Assembly: GCA_021790995.1 (NCBI GenBank) | Contig: JAJYFA010000013.1 | Coordinates: 1-39,706, forward strand | Reading direction: 5' to 3' | DNA from: Acidobacteriota bacterium | Lineage (GTDB): Bacteria > Acidobacteriota > Terriglobia > Terriglobales > Acidobacteriaceae | DNA: 39,706 nucleotides | In this document: positions 26,093 to 35,118 of the stretch, one piece after another | Position numbering within the stretch: the stretch's first letter is position 1 | How the letters are laid out: each line of letters opens with the position of its first letter | Made by a program: the position numbers and the translations under genes | The notes under the pieces: generated by a model | What the model was told of the DNA's origin: nothing | What the model saw: only the letters and a program-made list of their open reading frames with translations | The model's database searches: none

Positions 26093-26146
26093 GGGGCTTT
26101 TGCTCTCCTCGTCTGCAATTTCCTGCCTTGCTGTCTCCGAACTCAC

Positions 26147-26188
26147 TGCGCTCTTCGTTCCTGGTCCTTGTTTCCTCGTTCCTTGCTT
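26147..26188 (-). repeat. Purine-rich GGAAC-type tract in the ftsA-ftsZ spacer
   Basis: On the minus strand the spacer reads as repeated AAGGAAC / AGGAAAC / AAGGACC / AGGAACG units in a row. Each resembles a Shine-Dalgarno core. The same sort of unit occurs in the cupin/beta-barrel spacer near 31260-31310. Confidence 0.5.
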
Positions 26189-27442
26189 CTAGAAACTCGC
26201 CGCAAACATGGCGCGCAGCTTGGCGCGCAGACTGCGCGTTTCCTCGGCGGCGCGCGTCGATCGCGTGCGATTCGCGTAGAGCACCATGCCGATCGCCGCG
26301 GACCACGACGGATGGTTCAATTCCGCCGGCATGCGCGACAGATGCAGCGGCAACCCCGTGCGCGCCGGCACGCGCAACTGGCTCTCCGTCACGTCCAGCA
26401 TTCCCGGCAGCATGGCTCCGCCGCCGGTGAGCACGCATCCGGCGCCCAGCGCATCCAGCACGCCGCCCTGGCGCAGGCTCTCGCGCACAAAGTACATCAG
26501 CTCCCGTGCCCGCGGCTCTAGAATCTCCGCGATCGTGCGCAGCGCCAGCCGCTGCGGCCGGGGCCCCCGGGAAACGGTATTTGCTTCCTGGGGCGAGGGC
26601 TGCTGATTCGCAATCTCGATCTCCGCCATCTGCGGCACGGCTGTTACCACCGCGTTGCCGTACAGCCGCTTCAGCTCCTCGGCCTGCGCCAGCGGCATCT
26701 GCAAGCCAATGGCAAGATCGTTGGTAAAGTGCGCGCCGCCGATGGGAACCGACGCGGTGTAGGCCACCGCGCCCTCGAAAAACACCGCCATGTCGCTCGA
26801 ATGCGCGCCAATATCGAGCAGGCACACACCTAGATCACGCTCGTCGCCCGACAGCGTGCACTCCGCCGCGGCAATGGCCTCAAGCACCGCCTCTGAAACC
26901 TCAAGCCCGGCGCGATTGGCGCACGTCACTGCGCTCTGCAGCGCGCTCCCGGAGCAGGTGGCGATGTGCAGCTCCACTTCCAGCCGCGCGCCCACCATGC
27001 CCACCGGATCGAAGATGCCGGGCTGCTCGTCGAGAATGAACTGCCGCGGCAGCAGATGCAGAATATGGCGGTCGGCAGGGCGCTCGATGGCGCGGGCGTG
27101 ATCCATCGCGGCGCGCACATCTTCGTGCGTAATCTCGCGCATGCCGCGGCCGAGTTGAATGCCGCCGCTCGTGTTCAGCCCGCGAATGTGCGGCCCGCCC
27201 AGGCCCACCATGCATATGTCGATGTTCACTCGCGCCGCGCGCTCGGCCACTTCGCTCGCCCGCCGTACTGCTTTGACCGCGGTCGCCAGTTCGGCAATCA
27301 TGCCCTTGCGCATGCCGGCTGACTCCACCACCCCGTGGCCGCGATAGCGCAGCACCTGCTCGTTCACGTCGCTCACCAGCACGCGCGTAGAGGCGCTGCC
27401 AATGTCGAGCACGACGATCAGGTTGTCCGGCTTCTGTCCCAT
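26189..27442 (-). CDS. ftsA: Cell division protein FtsA
   Basis: A 417-residue actin-like ATPase that tethers FtsZ to the membrane. The N-terminal phosphate-1 loop is VVLDIGSASTRVLV; the 1C subdomain, peculiar to FtsA, includes VGLGGPHIRGLNTSGG; phosphate-2 is CLLDIGAHSSDMAVF; the adenosine loop is CVLTGGGAMLPGM. The end (EETRSLRAKLRAMFAASF) is a plausible amphipathic membrane-targeting helix. The ATG at 27442 follows ftsQ by 21 bases, with GGCGAG as a weak ribosome-binding site. The order ftsQ-ftsA-ftsZ is the standard division-cluster order. Confidence 0.97.
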   Translation of the reverse strand: MGQKPDNLIVVLDIGSASTRVLVSDVNEQVLRYRGHGVVESAGMRKGMIAELATAVKAVRRASEVAERAARVNIDICMVGLGGPHIRGLNTSGGIQLGRGMREITHEDVRAAMDHARAIERPADRHILHLLPRQFILDEQPGIFDPVGMVGARLEVELHIATCSGSALQSAVTCANRAGLEVSEAVLEAIAAAECTLSGDERDLGVCLLDIGAHSSDMAVFFEGAVAYTASVPIGGAHFTNDLAIGLQMPLAQAEELKRLYGNAVVTAVPQMAEIEIANQQPSPQEANTVSRGPRPQRLALRTIAEILEPRARELMYFVRESLRQGGVLDALGAGCVLTGGGAMLPGMLDVTESQLRVPARTGLPLHLSRMPAELNHPSWSAAIGMVLYANRTRSTRAAEETRSLRAKLRAMFAASF

Positions 27443-27463
27443 CGCTTACTCGCCCTCGATGCC

Positions 27464-28621
27464 TTATGTGGTGTGGCCTGAATGTTTGTCTTTGCGCTCC
27501 GCGGCGCGCTTTAGCGATTCACGCCTGGCCGCCTCCGCGAGCTTCCTCTCCGCCGCTGTATGCTTCTTAGCCTTTGACTTTGCCTCCGGGGCACCGGGCT
27601 TCCGCGCGTCCGGCTTGGCGCTCGCTGCCGGCGCCGTTGGACCTGCCCCCGCGGCGTTCGCCGTCTCCGCGCCTGAGGCCATCTGCAGCACCACCTGGTT
27701 GTCGTAGCGCAGATCCACCGACTTCAGATGCGGATACTGCTGCCGCCATTCGGCAATGTGCGCCTTGTACCGCTGGTAACGCTCCAGAAAATGATTCTCG
27801 CCGAAGTGCGCCAGAATGTCCGTGCCCTGCTCCGGCATCAACACGCGCGCATCTTCCGGATCGGTCAGATCGATCTCAGAAATCTCTTCGGAGTTACGCT
27901 TTCCGCCCGCATCCAGGTCCGCCATCAGCCGCAGATACACGGCCATGCGCGCTTTGCGTGACCTAGCCGAATCGCCTGGATCGAGACCCGTCAGCACGGG
28001 GAATGAGTAGTGCCGCTCCGCCATCGTCTTCGGCGACATGGAGAGCAGCACCCCGTTCGCATCCACCAGCCCGATCTGCTGGCCCTTCCGCGTGAACGCC
28101 ACCGGTTTGCGCTCAACAATGGAAACGCGAATCTCATCGGGCAGCACGCGCATCACGGTCGCGTGCTCGATCCAGGGAATCTGCTCTAGTTTCTGTCGCC
28201 GCTCGCTCAAGGGCACGTAAAACACGTTGCGGCCGATGTCTTCCCCGAAGACCGGCAGCAGATCGGCGCGGGTGACCTCTTTGAGTCCCGCGGCCTGAAT
28301 ATTGCTGGAGCCGGCGATGCGGAATCGCCCGTCACGCTCGATATAGCGAGCAAACAGAATGCTCGCTGCCGTCACACTGCCCAGCACCAGAAGAACCGAC
28401 GCGGCCAGAAACCAGCGGCCCACCGTGCTCGCCGGACGCCACCACGGCGCGCGTATCTGGCGAAACCGCTCTGCCGCTGGGCGCAGAACTCCGTCGCCGT
28501 CCGCGTCGTCGAACCTCAGCGGCATTCCCGGTGTGCGGCGGCGCACACGTCCGTCCGGGGACACGTCCTCCTGCGTGCGCCTGCGGCGCAACTCGGCGGG
28601 CGGTTCGTCGTCCCACAGCAT
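27464..28621 (-). CDS. ftsQ: Cell division protein FtsQ (DivIB), with long basic C-terminal tail
   Basis: About 385 residues. An Arg-rich cytoplasmic head (about 85 residues, RRRRTQEDVSPDGRVRRR) is followed by one membrane segment (WFLAASVLLVLGSVTAASILF), a POTRA domain (FRIAGSSNIQAAGLKEVTRAD ending near IERDG/VERKPVAFTR; core RVLPDEIRVSIVERKP) and the beta domain (IGLVDANGVLLSM, then VDLRYDNQVVLQM). In the divisome FtsQ joins FtsL and FtsB in the periplasm. After the beta domain comes a tail of about 75 residues made of Ala, Lys, Arg, Glu and Pro, which E. coli FtsQ lacks. The ATG at 28621 is used; an in-frame start at 28783 would add 54 residues with no sign of homology. Confidence 0.93.
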   Translation of the reverse strand: MLWDDEPPAELRRRRTQEDVSPDGRVRRRTPGMPLRFDDADGDGVLRPAAERFRQIRAPWWRPASTVGRWFLAASVLLVLGSVTAASILFARYIERDGRFRIAGSSNIQAAGLKEVTRADLLPVFGEDIGRNVFYVPLSERRQKLEQIPWIEHATVMRVLPDEIRVSIVERKPVAFTRKGQQIGLVDANGVLLSMSPKTMAERHYSFPVLTGLDPGDSARSRKARMAVYLRLMADLDAGGKRNSEEISEIDLTDPEDARVLMPEQGTDILAHFGENHFLERYQRYKAHIAEWRQQYPHLKSVDLRYDNQVVLQMASGAETANAAGAGPTAPAASAKPDARKPGAPEAKSKAKKHTAAERKLAEAARRESLKRAAERKDKHSGHTT

Positions 28622-28871
28622 GGGTCGGTTTGTGGTATTCCCTTGATTCGTCACGCCGGAGCAGGGTCGTGACAATCGCCAGCTTTTATTATGGCCCGCG
28701 GTTGATTGCCCGCCTTCCGCGCCATGCCTCGGGGAACCTGATGGGTTACGGGGGAAAGCAGGGTATGGGGAACAGATGCACATCCGCTTGAAGCAAGATA
28801 AAGGCTCACGCTGTTAAAAACACCGTGGCTCCAAAACATGCAATAAAAGCGATGCCGCAGTCCCGTAGACT
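28622..28871. other. 250-base spacer between murC and ftsQ
   Basis: No gene is seen and no trace of murB or ddl. On the minus strand CACG-G-TGTT and AACA-G-CGTG form an imperfect hairpin near 28803-28823 that is too weak to be called a terminator. A CATAAT near 28690 could be a -10 for ftsQ but lacks a good -35. Confidence 0.3.
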
Positions 28872-30281
28872 TTATTTCCTCTCCTCCAGCGCCGCCAATA
28901 TCTGTGGTCCAAGCTGGCTCACGCTGCCTGCGCCAAGCGTCAGAATCAAATCCCCGGGTTGCGCTTGTGCGGTGACAGCCGCAACCGCGGACGCGAAGTC
29001 CGGCGCAAATTCCACGCGCGGGCCATTTTTGTCTGCTTTGATCCGCTCCGCCAGCCGCTCCGCTGTCACGCCCGGGATCGGTTCCTCGCTGGCTGCGTAG
29101 ATCGGCAGCACAACCACCGTATCGGCATCTCGAAATGCGCTTCCAAACTGTTCCAAAAGGTCTGCGGTACGGGAGTACCGGTGTGGCTGAAAGACCACAT
29201 GAATTCTGCCCTGCGCCGAAGCGCGTATCGACGCCCGCGCCGCCTCCAGCGTGGCGCGAATCTCCGTCGGGTGGTGGCCGTAGTCGTCCACCACCGTAAC
29301 GCCGCGCGCACGGCCCTTCTGTTGGAATCGCCTGTCGACGCCGCGAAAATGCCGGAGTCCCTCGGCAATCTTCTCCGGTGCGACCTCAAGCTGCCGCGCG
29401 ATGGCTACTGCCGCCGTGGCGTTGAGTACGTTATGCCGTCCAGGCACGTGCAACTCGAACGGCCCCAGCGGCTCCGTGCCGGCGTGCACCAGAAAACGCG
29501 AGAACGAACCTTCCGATCCCGCTGCCCGCGCCGCATCCAGAATCTCCAGCCGGAAGTCCGCCTCTGCCGCCACTCCGTAGGTGAAGACGCGCCGCCGTAC
29601 ACGCGGTAAAGTCCCCTTGAGCAGCGCATTGTCGATGCACGCCGTCGCCGCTCCATAAAAGGGCACGCGGTCCATGAACTCCACAAACGCCCGCTCCACG
29701 TCGGCCATATCGTGATAGCAATCCATATGCTCGCGGTCCAGGTTCGTCACTACCGCCAGAATCGGCGAGAGTTTCAAAAACGAGCGATCGCTCTCATCGG
29801 CCTCAGCCACCAGATACTGCGTCGTCCCCAACCGCGCGTTCGATCCCATCGCGTCCACGCGCCCGCCCACCACCACCGTCGGGTCGAGCCCGCCCGCGCT
29901 CAGCACCGCGGCCACCATCGACGTGGTCGTCGTCTTGCCGTGCATGCCCGCAATGGCGATGCCGAACTTGATACGCATCAGCTCGGCCAGCATCTCCCCG
30001 CGATGGATCACGGGAATCTTCCGCGCGTGCGCCTCCTGCACCTCGGGATTGCGCGCGCTGACCGCCGAACTGGTGACCACCACCGTCGCCCCGGCGACAT
30101 TCGCCGCATTGTGCCCCTCGTAAATCGTTGCGCCCAGGCCCGCCAGCCGGTCCGTGACGGCGCTGCGCTTCAAATCCGACCCCGAGACCTTCATGCCCAG
30201 ATTCAGCAGAATCTCGGCAATCCCGCTCATTCCGATGCCGCCGATCCCGATAAAATGCGCGTGCTGTGAAGTGGCAAACAT
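28872..30281 (-). CDS. murC: UDP-N-acetylmuramate--L-alanine ligase
   Basis: A 469-residue Mur ligase that adds L-Ala to UDP-MurNAc with ATP in the cytoplasm. The N-terminal nucleotide-sugar fold is HFIGIGGIGMSGIAEILL; the ATP P-loop is GMHGKTTTTSMVAA; the EADESDRSFLKL and VTNLDREHMD segments and the late DDYGHHPTEI motif are hallmarks. Length is normal. It begins the cluster in this window; ftsQ follows after 250 bases. In many bacteria murB and ddl lie between murC and ftsQ, and neither is here. I see no strong ribosome-binding site before the ATG at 30281. Confidence 0.97.
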   Translation of the reverse strand: MFATSQHAHFIGIGGIGMSGIAEILLNLGMKVSGSDLKRSAVTDRLAGLGATIYEGHNAANVAGATVVVTSSAVSARNPEVQEAHARKIPVIHRGEMLAELMRIKFGIAIAGMHGKTTTTSMVAAVLSAGGLDPTVVVGGRVDAMGSNARLGTTQYLVAEADESDRSFLKLSPILAVVTNLDREHMDCYHDMADVERAFVEFMDRVPFYGAATACIDNALLKGTLPRVRRRVFTYGVAAEADFRLEILDAARAAGSEGSFSRFLVHAGTEPLGPFELHVPGRHNVLNATAAVAIARQLEVAPEKIAEGLRHFRGVDRRFQQKGRARGVTVVDDYGHHPTEIRATLEAARASIRASAQGRIHVVFQPHRYSRTADLLEQFGSAFRDADTVVVLPIYAASEEPIPGVTAERLAERIKADKNGPRVEFAPDFASAVAAVTAQAQPGDLILTLGAGSVSQLGPQILAALEERK

Positions 30282-30447
30282 GTGCGTGAAGAATCAGGGT
30301 AGCAGAGCGAGGTGTCAGGGTTCAGGTGCCCGATGCCGCCCGGGCCCTGAGATCCAAATCGCTCATGAGCTCAAAAGCAGAGAGGACCAGCTCTCGCTGA
30401 TCCTCTTTGTCTTCTGAAACCTGAGACCTGACCGCTGAAACCTGCCT
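30282..30447. other. Spacer with short TTCAGG / CCTGA-type repeats
   Basis: Between murC and the beta-barrel gene. It holds scattered near-copies of GTTCAGG and GAAACCTG(A) in both orientations (for example near 30318-30330 and 30413-30445), a pattern of micro-repeats rather than a structured element. No gene or clear promoter is seen. Confidence 0.35.
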
Positions 30448-31050
30448 TTAGAAGTGGTAAGCCACGCCAATGCTTGGCGCCGAGATCCAGTACCAGCGGT
30501 TGGTGGACAACTGAGAGATGCCGAAAGTCGGCACCTTGACCAGCCATCCGCGGTATTCCACGCGGAGGTCGTAGCTGGGGCTGAGTTCGTAGGCGATTCC
30601 GCCGCCGAACAGCCCACCTACTTCAGTCTGCTGCTTGGCGTCGATGTTCTGGGTGCCTGAGTTGATGATCGGCAGAAAGATGATCGCCGCCGGGCCGGCT
30701 TCGGCAAATGGGTTCAAGTTCTTATAAACAAACGACTTCACAAACGCGCCCGAAATCTCCTGGGTACGCGTAAGGATGTTGTAGTGGTTGGGGTTCGCGA
30801 AGTACCCGATCTTGTTCTCGTACGTCATGCCGTAGTTGGCTTCGAGCGCGCTCGTCGGCGTGAGCATAAAGCGATAGCTGAGCAGCCCGCCGTAAGCCGG
30901 CGTGGAGTTCACTTGCACGGTGGTGGAAGAGGCCATAAACGGCTCAACCAACCCAAACGCGCTCAGACTGATGTCCTGGCGGCTTTCCTGTGCGCGGCCC
31001 ATCGTTGCACATGCTGCGAGCAAAGCTGCTAAAAAGGCGATCTTCTTCAT
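30448..31050 (-). CDS. Small outer-membrane beta-barrel protein
   Basis: A 200-residue exported protein. The signal peptide (MKKIAFLAALLAACATMGRA) is followed by alternating strands that fit an eight-stranded OmpA/OmpW-like barrel (for example SALEANYGMTYENKIGYF, SYDLRVEYRGWLVKV). The last residue is Phe (IGVAYHF), the usual signal for BamA-driven insertion. GGLFGGGIAYELSPSY near residue 147 is a common motif in such barrels. The function is unknown; such proteins may be porins, adhesins or structural. It lies 166 bases upstream of murC on the same strand and has a 375-base spacer before it, so it is probably a single-gene unit. Confidence 0.85.
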   Translation of the reverse strand: MKKIAFLAALLAACATMGRAQESRQDISLSAFGLVEPFMASSTTVQVNSTPAYGGLLSYRFMLTPTSALEANYGMTYENKIGYFANPNHYNILTRTQEISGAFVKSFVYKNLNPFAEAGPAAIIFLPIINSGTQNIDAKQQTEVGGLFGGGIAYELSPSYDLRVEYRGWLVKVPTFGISQLSTNRWYWISAPSIGVAYHF

Positions 31051-31187
31051 TCGATCCTGATCCTCACGACTTCAACAACCGTGCGGGTAGCTACGAGCCT
31101 AAAGGATTCCGCGCACTGGTCCGGTGCCCCGGATTCCCCGGAGTCCCGCTCCAAGAATTGTAAATGCCCGGGGCGGGTTGGGGTGCA

Positions 31188-31422
31188 TTCCCTGTTTTTC
31201 ATGGAATGGCATTAGAACATCTCCTGCTTAGACGCGGAACTTTGCGAATGGGAAGTGGAAAAACAGGGAGCAGGGAACGGAACCAGGAACAGGGAACCAT
31301 GAACAGGTTTGGAAAGGCCATGCGATTGAGTGAACAGGGGATGAGGAAGCTGCGATCGACGAATGTGTTTCTCTTTTCTACTCCCTACTTCCCCATTCCC
31401 GATCCGCTGTTCCCTGTTTTTC
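31188..31422. repeat. Dispersed TTCCCTGTTTTTC copies, direct and inverted, with a GGAAC-rich tract
   Basis: TTCCCTGTTTTTC occurs twice as a direct repeat (31188-31200 and 31410-31422). The inverted 12-base form GAAAAACAGGGA occurs at 31258-31269, so the middle copy could pair with either flank. A purine tract of GGGAAC/GGAACC/CAGGAAC units follows it (31268-31310). The right copy sits directly after the cupin stop codon. The gap 31051-31425 holds no gene that I can support. Confidence 0.6.
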
Positions 31423-31425
31423 GTC

Positions 31426-31902
31426 TTACTCCGGCGGTCCCACCGTCACCACAAAGTACGATGCCGGCTCGCTCTGGCTGGCGTTATAGACCGTGTGCCG
31501 GTCGCCGGCGATGCACACACCCATCTCGCCTGCAACCAGGTCGTGCGTCACTCCCGCGGTCATCAGCCGCACCGTGCCTTCGTGAATAAGCCAGATCTCT
31601 GTGTGTTTGTGCGTGCCGATCGGCTCTGGCGGCGCGCCCGGCGCCAGACGCGTAAAATGCGCCTCCAGACGAATGTTGTCCGGCAGCATTCCCATCAAAA
31701 ACCGCTCCGACATGCGCGGCGAGGGATGCGGATGGGCCGGCGCTATCTGGGGATAACGCCCTGAAACGAGCTTGGGCAGTTCCGTTGGTGCCGCATGCTG
31801 TTGCTCCAGCCCGGAAGCCGGCGTCTCCCCCTCAACCACAGGCGCAAGCGCAGTGGCCGCCGCCAGCAAAGGCAATAACGTGGAAAATTCCCGTCGATTC
31901 AT
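31426..31902 (-). CDS. Tat-exported cupin domain protein
   Basis: About 158 residues. The N terminus NRREFSTLLPLLAAATAL has a twin-arginine motif, so export is likely via Tat. A single cupin fold follows: PIGTHKHTEIWLIHEG (motif 1, with two His and a Glu that would bind metal), then GEMGVCIAGDRHTVYN (motif 2, with the His). The residues MTAGVTHDLVAG lie between. Substrate and reaction cannot be told. GAGGAGG lies just before the ATG at 31902, which decides it over the ATG at 31944. It lies 80 bases downstream of the GH106 gene on the same strand, so a joint transcript and a link to sugar metabolism are likely. Confidence 0.88.
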   Translation of the reverse strand: MNRREFSTLLPLLAAATALAPVVEGETPASGLEQQHAAPTELPKLVSGRYPQIAPAHPHPSPRMSERFLMGMLPDNIRLEAHFTRLAPGAPPEPIGTHKHTEIWLIHEGTVRLMTAGVTHDLVAGEMGVCIAGDRHTVYNASQSEPASYFVVTVGPPE

Positions 31903-31982
31903 GATCCTCCTCGTGCTTCGATTGATCCGGTACCGATGTGACAAGCAAATACTCTTCCGGTGCTTCCGCCACCTACGCTGCC

Positions 31983-34742
31983 TTACTGTCCAGAAATCAG
32001 CCGCACCGGCCCCAAAATTCCTGATGTCACCGGCTCCAGATGATCCATATCCTGCGGCGCAAACTTTTCGCCGTAGCGCAGATTCAAGAGCCGGTAATCC
32101 GGTGCCGCGCGGCCCGCCAACTCGTTAATGGCTGTATTTGCCACCACAATCTTCAACTGGTTGCTACCCGCCTGCACCAGTGCGGTCACATCCAGTCGAT
32201 ATGGCGGATGCCACAACGATCCTGCTGGCTTTCCGTTGACATACACCATAGCCGCCTCGCGAATCGGCGGATCGTACCAGACGCGCGTGCCCGGCTGGTG
32301 CAGCGTCTCGCGCGCCACCGGCGTCCCCTCACCAAAGTCCAGAATCACGCGCCCGGACTTTGCCACCGTCGCGGGAATCTCCACCGTGCGTCCGTACGTC
32401 GCGGTTCCCGAGTAGTACTTCTCCGCCTCCAGCGCCGTCCAGGACTCAAGCGCCGACATCGATACTGTCGCATGTGTCTTGTCGAACGTTACCCTCCAGT
32501 CGCGCGAGAGATCGATGGGCGCGAACGGAGCAGCCTCGCGATGTTCGACCGGCGCCGCTCCTTCGCGGAAGACCACAACCCGCGACTCGTAAGGCGCCAG
32601 GTCGAAGTGAATTGTCGGCCCCGCTCCCGCTCCCTTAATCCTTCCCGTGAACGGATCCCACCACTCCGCGCCGCCCCGAGCCGCGCGAAACGTCGCGTCG
32701 AACACGTGCGGGCGGTTGTCGGTGTTGGCAACAAAGTACACGTCTGCGCCATGTAGCTTGCGATGGATAAAGCCCACCGCCTGCGCCGCCGGCGAAAGCG
32801 CCACATCGGGCTTGATCGCCGCGCCAATCGCCGCCCCCAAATCCGCCGTGCTTGCCACCACCTTTACGTTCTTCACGCCCGGCGCGGCCAGCACCTGCGA
32901 AATCTGCTCGACAGCTGCCGTGTCGCGCGGCCCTTCAATCACGCCCGGCGCCCGCGAAGGCAGGCTCCTGACGGCAATCACCAGTCCGCCGTGCCGCGCG
33001 AACTCCTGAATCTTTTTGTATGTCGCCAGCGGCAGCCTCTCCGTCGGAGGCATCACCAGCACCCGATAGTGAATCCCAACCTGATCGATCGCTGCCGAAT
33101 CGATGAAGTCCAAGTTGTAGCCCGCATCCAGAATCGCCGGAACAAGATCCGGTCCCAGCAGCACCCGCAGCTCATCCGTTACCGAAACATGTCCCGGCCG
33201 GAACCGCGCCTGCGCGTCCTCCTCCGGCAGCAGCACCGCAATGTCGTTGGCCGGCGCGCCCTGCCGCAGCAGGTAGCTCATGCGCGTGAAGTAGCTCATC
33301 GCGTCCGGCATCGCCATCCACCACGGATTGTGATCGTTGAAGACAGCGGCCGCGTAGAATGCCCAGCCGGGGTCGCCCGCCGATGGCGGCGAATACGGCC
33401 AGCCGTGGCCTACAAACTGGTTGATCCCCTGCAAGAAAAAAGTATCCGCCTCGGCCTTCATGTCCAGCGGCGTGGCGCGGAACGGCGGCGAGTGCAGCCA
33501 CGTCCACGTCTCCGACGAAGTGATGGGCCGCCCGTAAACGTGACTCGCCGAGGTCGCCCACCGCGTAAACGAAAATCCGCTGTGCCATTGCGAGCCTTCG
33601 CCCTCCGGCAGATCCACCAGCGCATTGCTCGCGAGCGTCACCGCCGGCGAGCCATAGCTCTGCGAGCGGAACTTCGTGTGGTGCGTGTGCGCCCATGTGT
33701 TCAGTGGCGTCAGATAGTGCTCGTCGATCAGCTCTGCCAGCGTCCGTCCCCAGTCATAGCGCAAATCCGCGGCCTCCTCGCTGGTTCCCTCGGCCAGCTC
33801 CGGCAGCCGCGGCGCCAGATCGTATCCGCGCCGCGCGCGAAACTCCTCAGGCAGCTTCGGCGTCCAGTCCGCTCCGTACACCTCCAGGCTGTCGCTGAAG
33901 ACCGAGTATGGCGTATTCGTTCCGCACGCCTCGATCAGCGGATCGGCCACGTGCTGAATGTGGCTCTGGATCGCCTCCATGCTGAAGTGGTCCAGCACAA
34001 AGCCTTCCGCGCCCACGGCCGCGCGCTTCACCTGTTGGCCCGTGCGGCTCGAGATGAAAAACAGCGCCACGCGCGGCTCCGTTCCCTTCGCGGCTGGCAC
34101 TGTCAGCCGGAACTTGCCGATCGCGGTGATCTGTTCCGCGCGATCCGCATCGTAGTGCCGCGGCGTTCCCGGCGCCACAAACGCGGCCAACAGCGCCTCG
34201 CCGTTGCGAATCGACGGAACCGGCAGGGAACTGGCGCCTGCTGGTATGACCACAGCGGCAATCCGCAACCGGCTCGAAGCGTTCGTCACCGGCACATACG
34301 CCCCGCCATACGGCCAGCCGCTGCCCAGCGTCATGCTCAGCCGCAGGCTCAGTTCGTGCGCCGTCTGCGACGCAAACGAGAGCCGGTCCAGGAACTCTTT
34401 CGACAGAAACGGATCGTTGTGAAATCCCTTTTGCGGATCGTTAAGTTCCAGCGCATACACCGGCTGCACCTCCACGCCGCCAATGCCGCCAGCCTTCATC
34501 ACCCGCAACTCACGCGCCAGCTCGTCCTTTTCCACAGCCGGACCGAACCACCACCAGCGCATCATCGGCCGTGCGTCCATCGGCGGAGCGGCAAATCCCG
34601 CGCGAATTGCACTGAGCGAATCGCCTGCGCCGCTGGTTTGCGCCGCCGCCGGCAGCGCCAGCAGGGCTACAATCGCCGCGCATTTGCAAAGGAGAGATCC
34701 CCACCGCCATCTCCAACCCGGCAGAAATGGATCCACTAACAT
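31983..34742 (-). CDS. Secreted GH106-type alpha-L-rhamnosidase
   Basis: About 919 residues from the ATG at 34742, which opens a signal peptide (CAAIVALLALPAAAQ). An upstream ATG at 34850 with GAGGGGG before it would add 36 residues and cannot be ruled out. Family marks of GH106: the entry PPMDARPMMRWWWFGPAV, GGIGGVEVQPVYAL, MTLGSGWPYGG, VFSDSLEVYGADWTP, and late RRGYD near residue 305. The C-terminal part (RDWRVTFDKTH through WHPPYRLDVTALV) looks like a galactose-binding-like beta-sandwich (GYGREMYVNGKPAGSLW-like). GH106 enzymes remove terminal L-rhamnose from plant pectins such as RG-I and RG-II, or from glycosides. Divergent to it lies a large TonB-dependent receptor. Confidence 0.93.
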   Translation of the reverse strand: MLVDPFLPGWRWRWGSLLCKCAAIVALLALPAAAQTSGAGDSLSAIRAGFAAPPMDARPMMRWWWFGPAVEKDELARELRVMKAGGIGGVEVQPVYALELNDPQKGFHNDPFLSKEFLDRLSFASQTAHELSLRLSMTLGSGWPYGGAYVPVTNASSRLRIAAVVIPAGASSLPVPSIRNGEALLAAFVAPGTPRHYDADRAEQITAIGKFRLTVPAAKGTEPRVALFFISSRTGQQVKRAAVGAEGFVLDHFSMEAIQSHIQHVADPLIEACGTNTPYSVFSDSLEVYGADWTPKLPEEFRARRGYDLAPRLPELAEGTSEEAADLRYDWGRTLAELIDEHYLTPLNTWAHTHHTKFRSQSYGSPAVTLASNALVDLPEGEGSQWHSGFSFTRWATSASHVYGRPITSSETWTWLHSPPFRATPLDMKAEADTFFLQGINQFVGHGWPYSPPSAGDPGWAFYAAAVFNDHNPWWMAMPDAMSYFTRMSYLLRQGAPANDIAVLLPEEDAQARFRPGHVSVTDELRVLLGPDLVPAILDAGYNLDFIDSAAIDQVGIHYRVLVMPPTERLPLATYKKIQEFARHGGLVIAVRSLPSRAPGVIEGPRDTAAVEQISQVLAAPGVKNVKVVASTADLGAAIGAAIKPDVALSPAAQAVGFIHRKLHGADVYFVANTDNRPHVFDATFRAARGGAEWWDPFTGRIKGAGAGPTIHFDLAPYESRVVVFREGAAPVEHREAAPFAPIDLSRDWRVTFDKTHATVSMSALESWTALEAEKYYSGTATYGRTVEIPATVAKSGRVILDFGEGTPVARETLHQPGTRVWYDPPIREAAMVYVNGKPAGSLWHPPYRLDVTALVQAGSNQLKIVVANTAINELAGRAAPDYRLLNLRYGEKFAPQDMDHLEPVTSGILGPVRLISGQ

Positions 34743-35118
34743 GCCAGCTCGACCGGTCGCTCGAACGAGGCCAACTCGCCGCTTCTGTGTTCTGACCTCT
34801 ATCAATCGCGGGCAAGCGCCTATCTTGCTTAGAACCCTCGACAATCGCATGACACCCCCTCGGATCTGCCGCTCAGGTCAAGCCATTGGCCCGGCAAATC
34901 CCTTCGGCGCTTCATCGTAATTCCTAAATATACAAATGGGAAACAAAATGTGGAAAGAAATTGCACCACGATCTCCTCGCAATGCGCTGCTGTTATCCCA
35001 ATCGTCCACACCTGGCAGCATCACACTGCGGCTCTAACTCGGCATGCAATCAGCAGTCCGGCGTTTTATCGCTCTTCTCACGGTCTCTTCCTGTGCAAAA
35101 CAAAAAATAATTTTTCTA

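Noticed and set aside
32763-34739. A 658-codon open frame on the plus strand
   Set aside because: It lies wholly antisense to the GH106 gene and its product is an Arg-rich low-complexity sequence.
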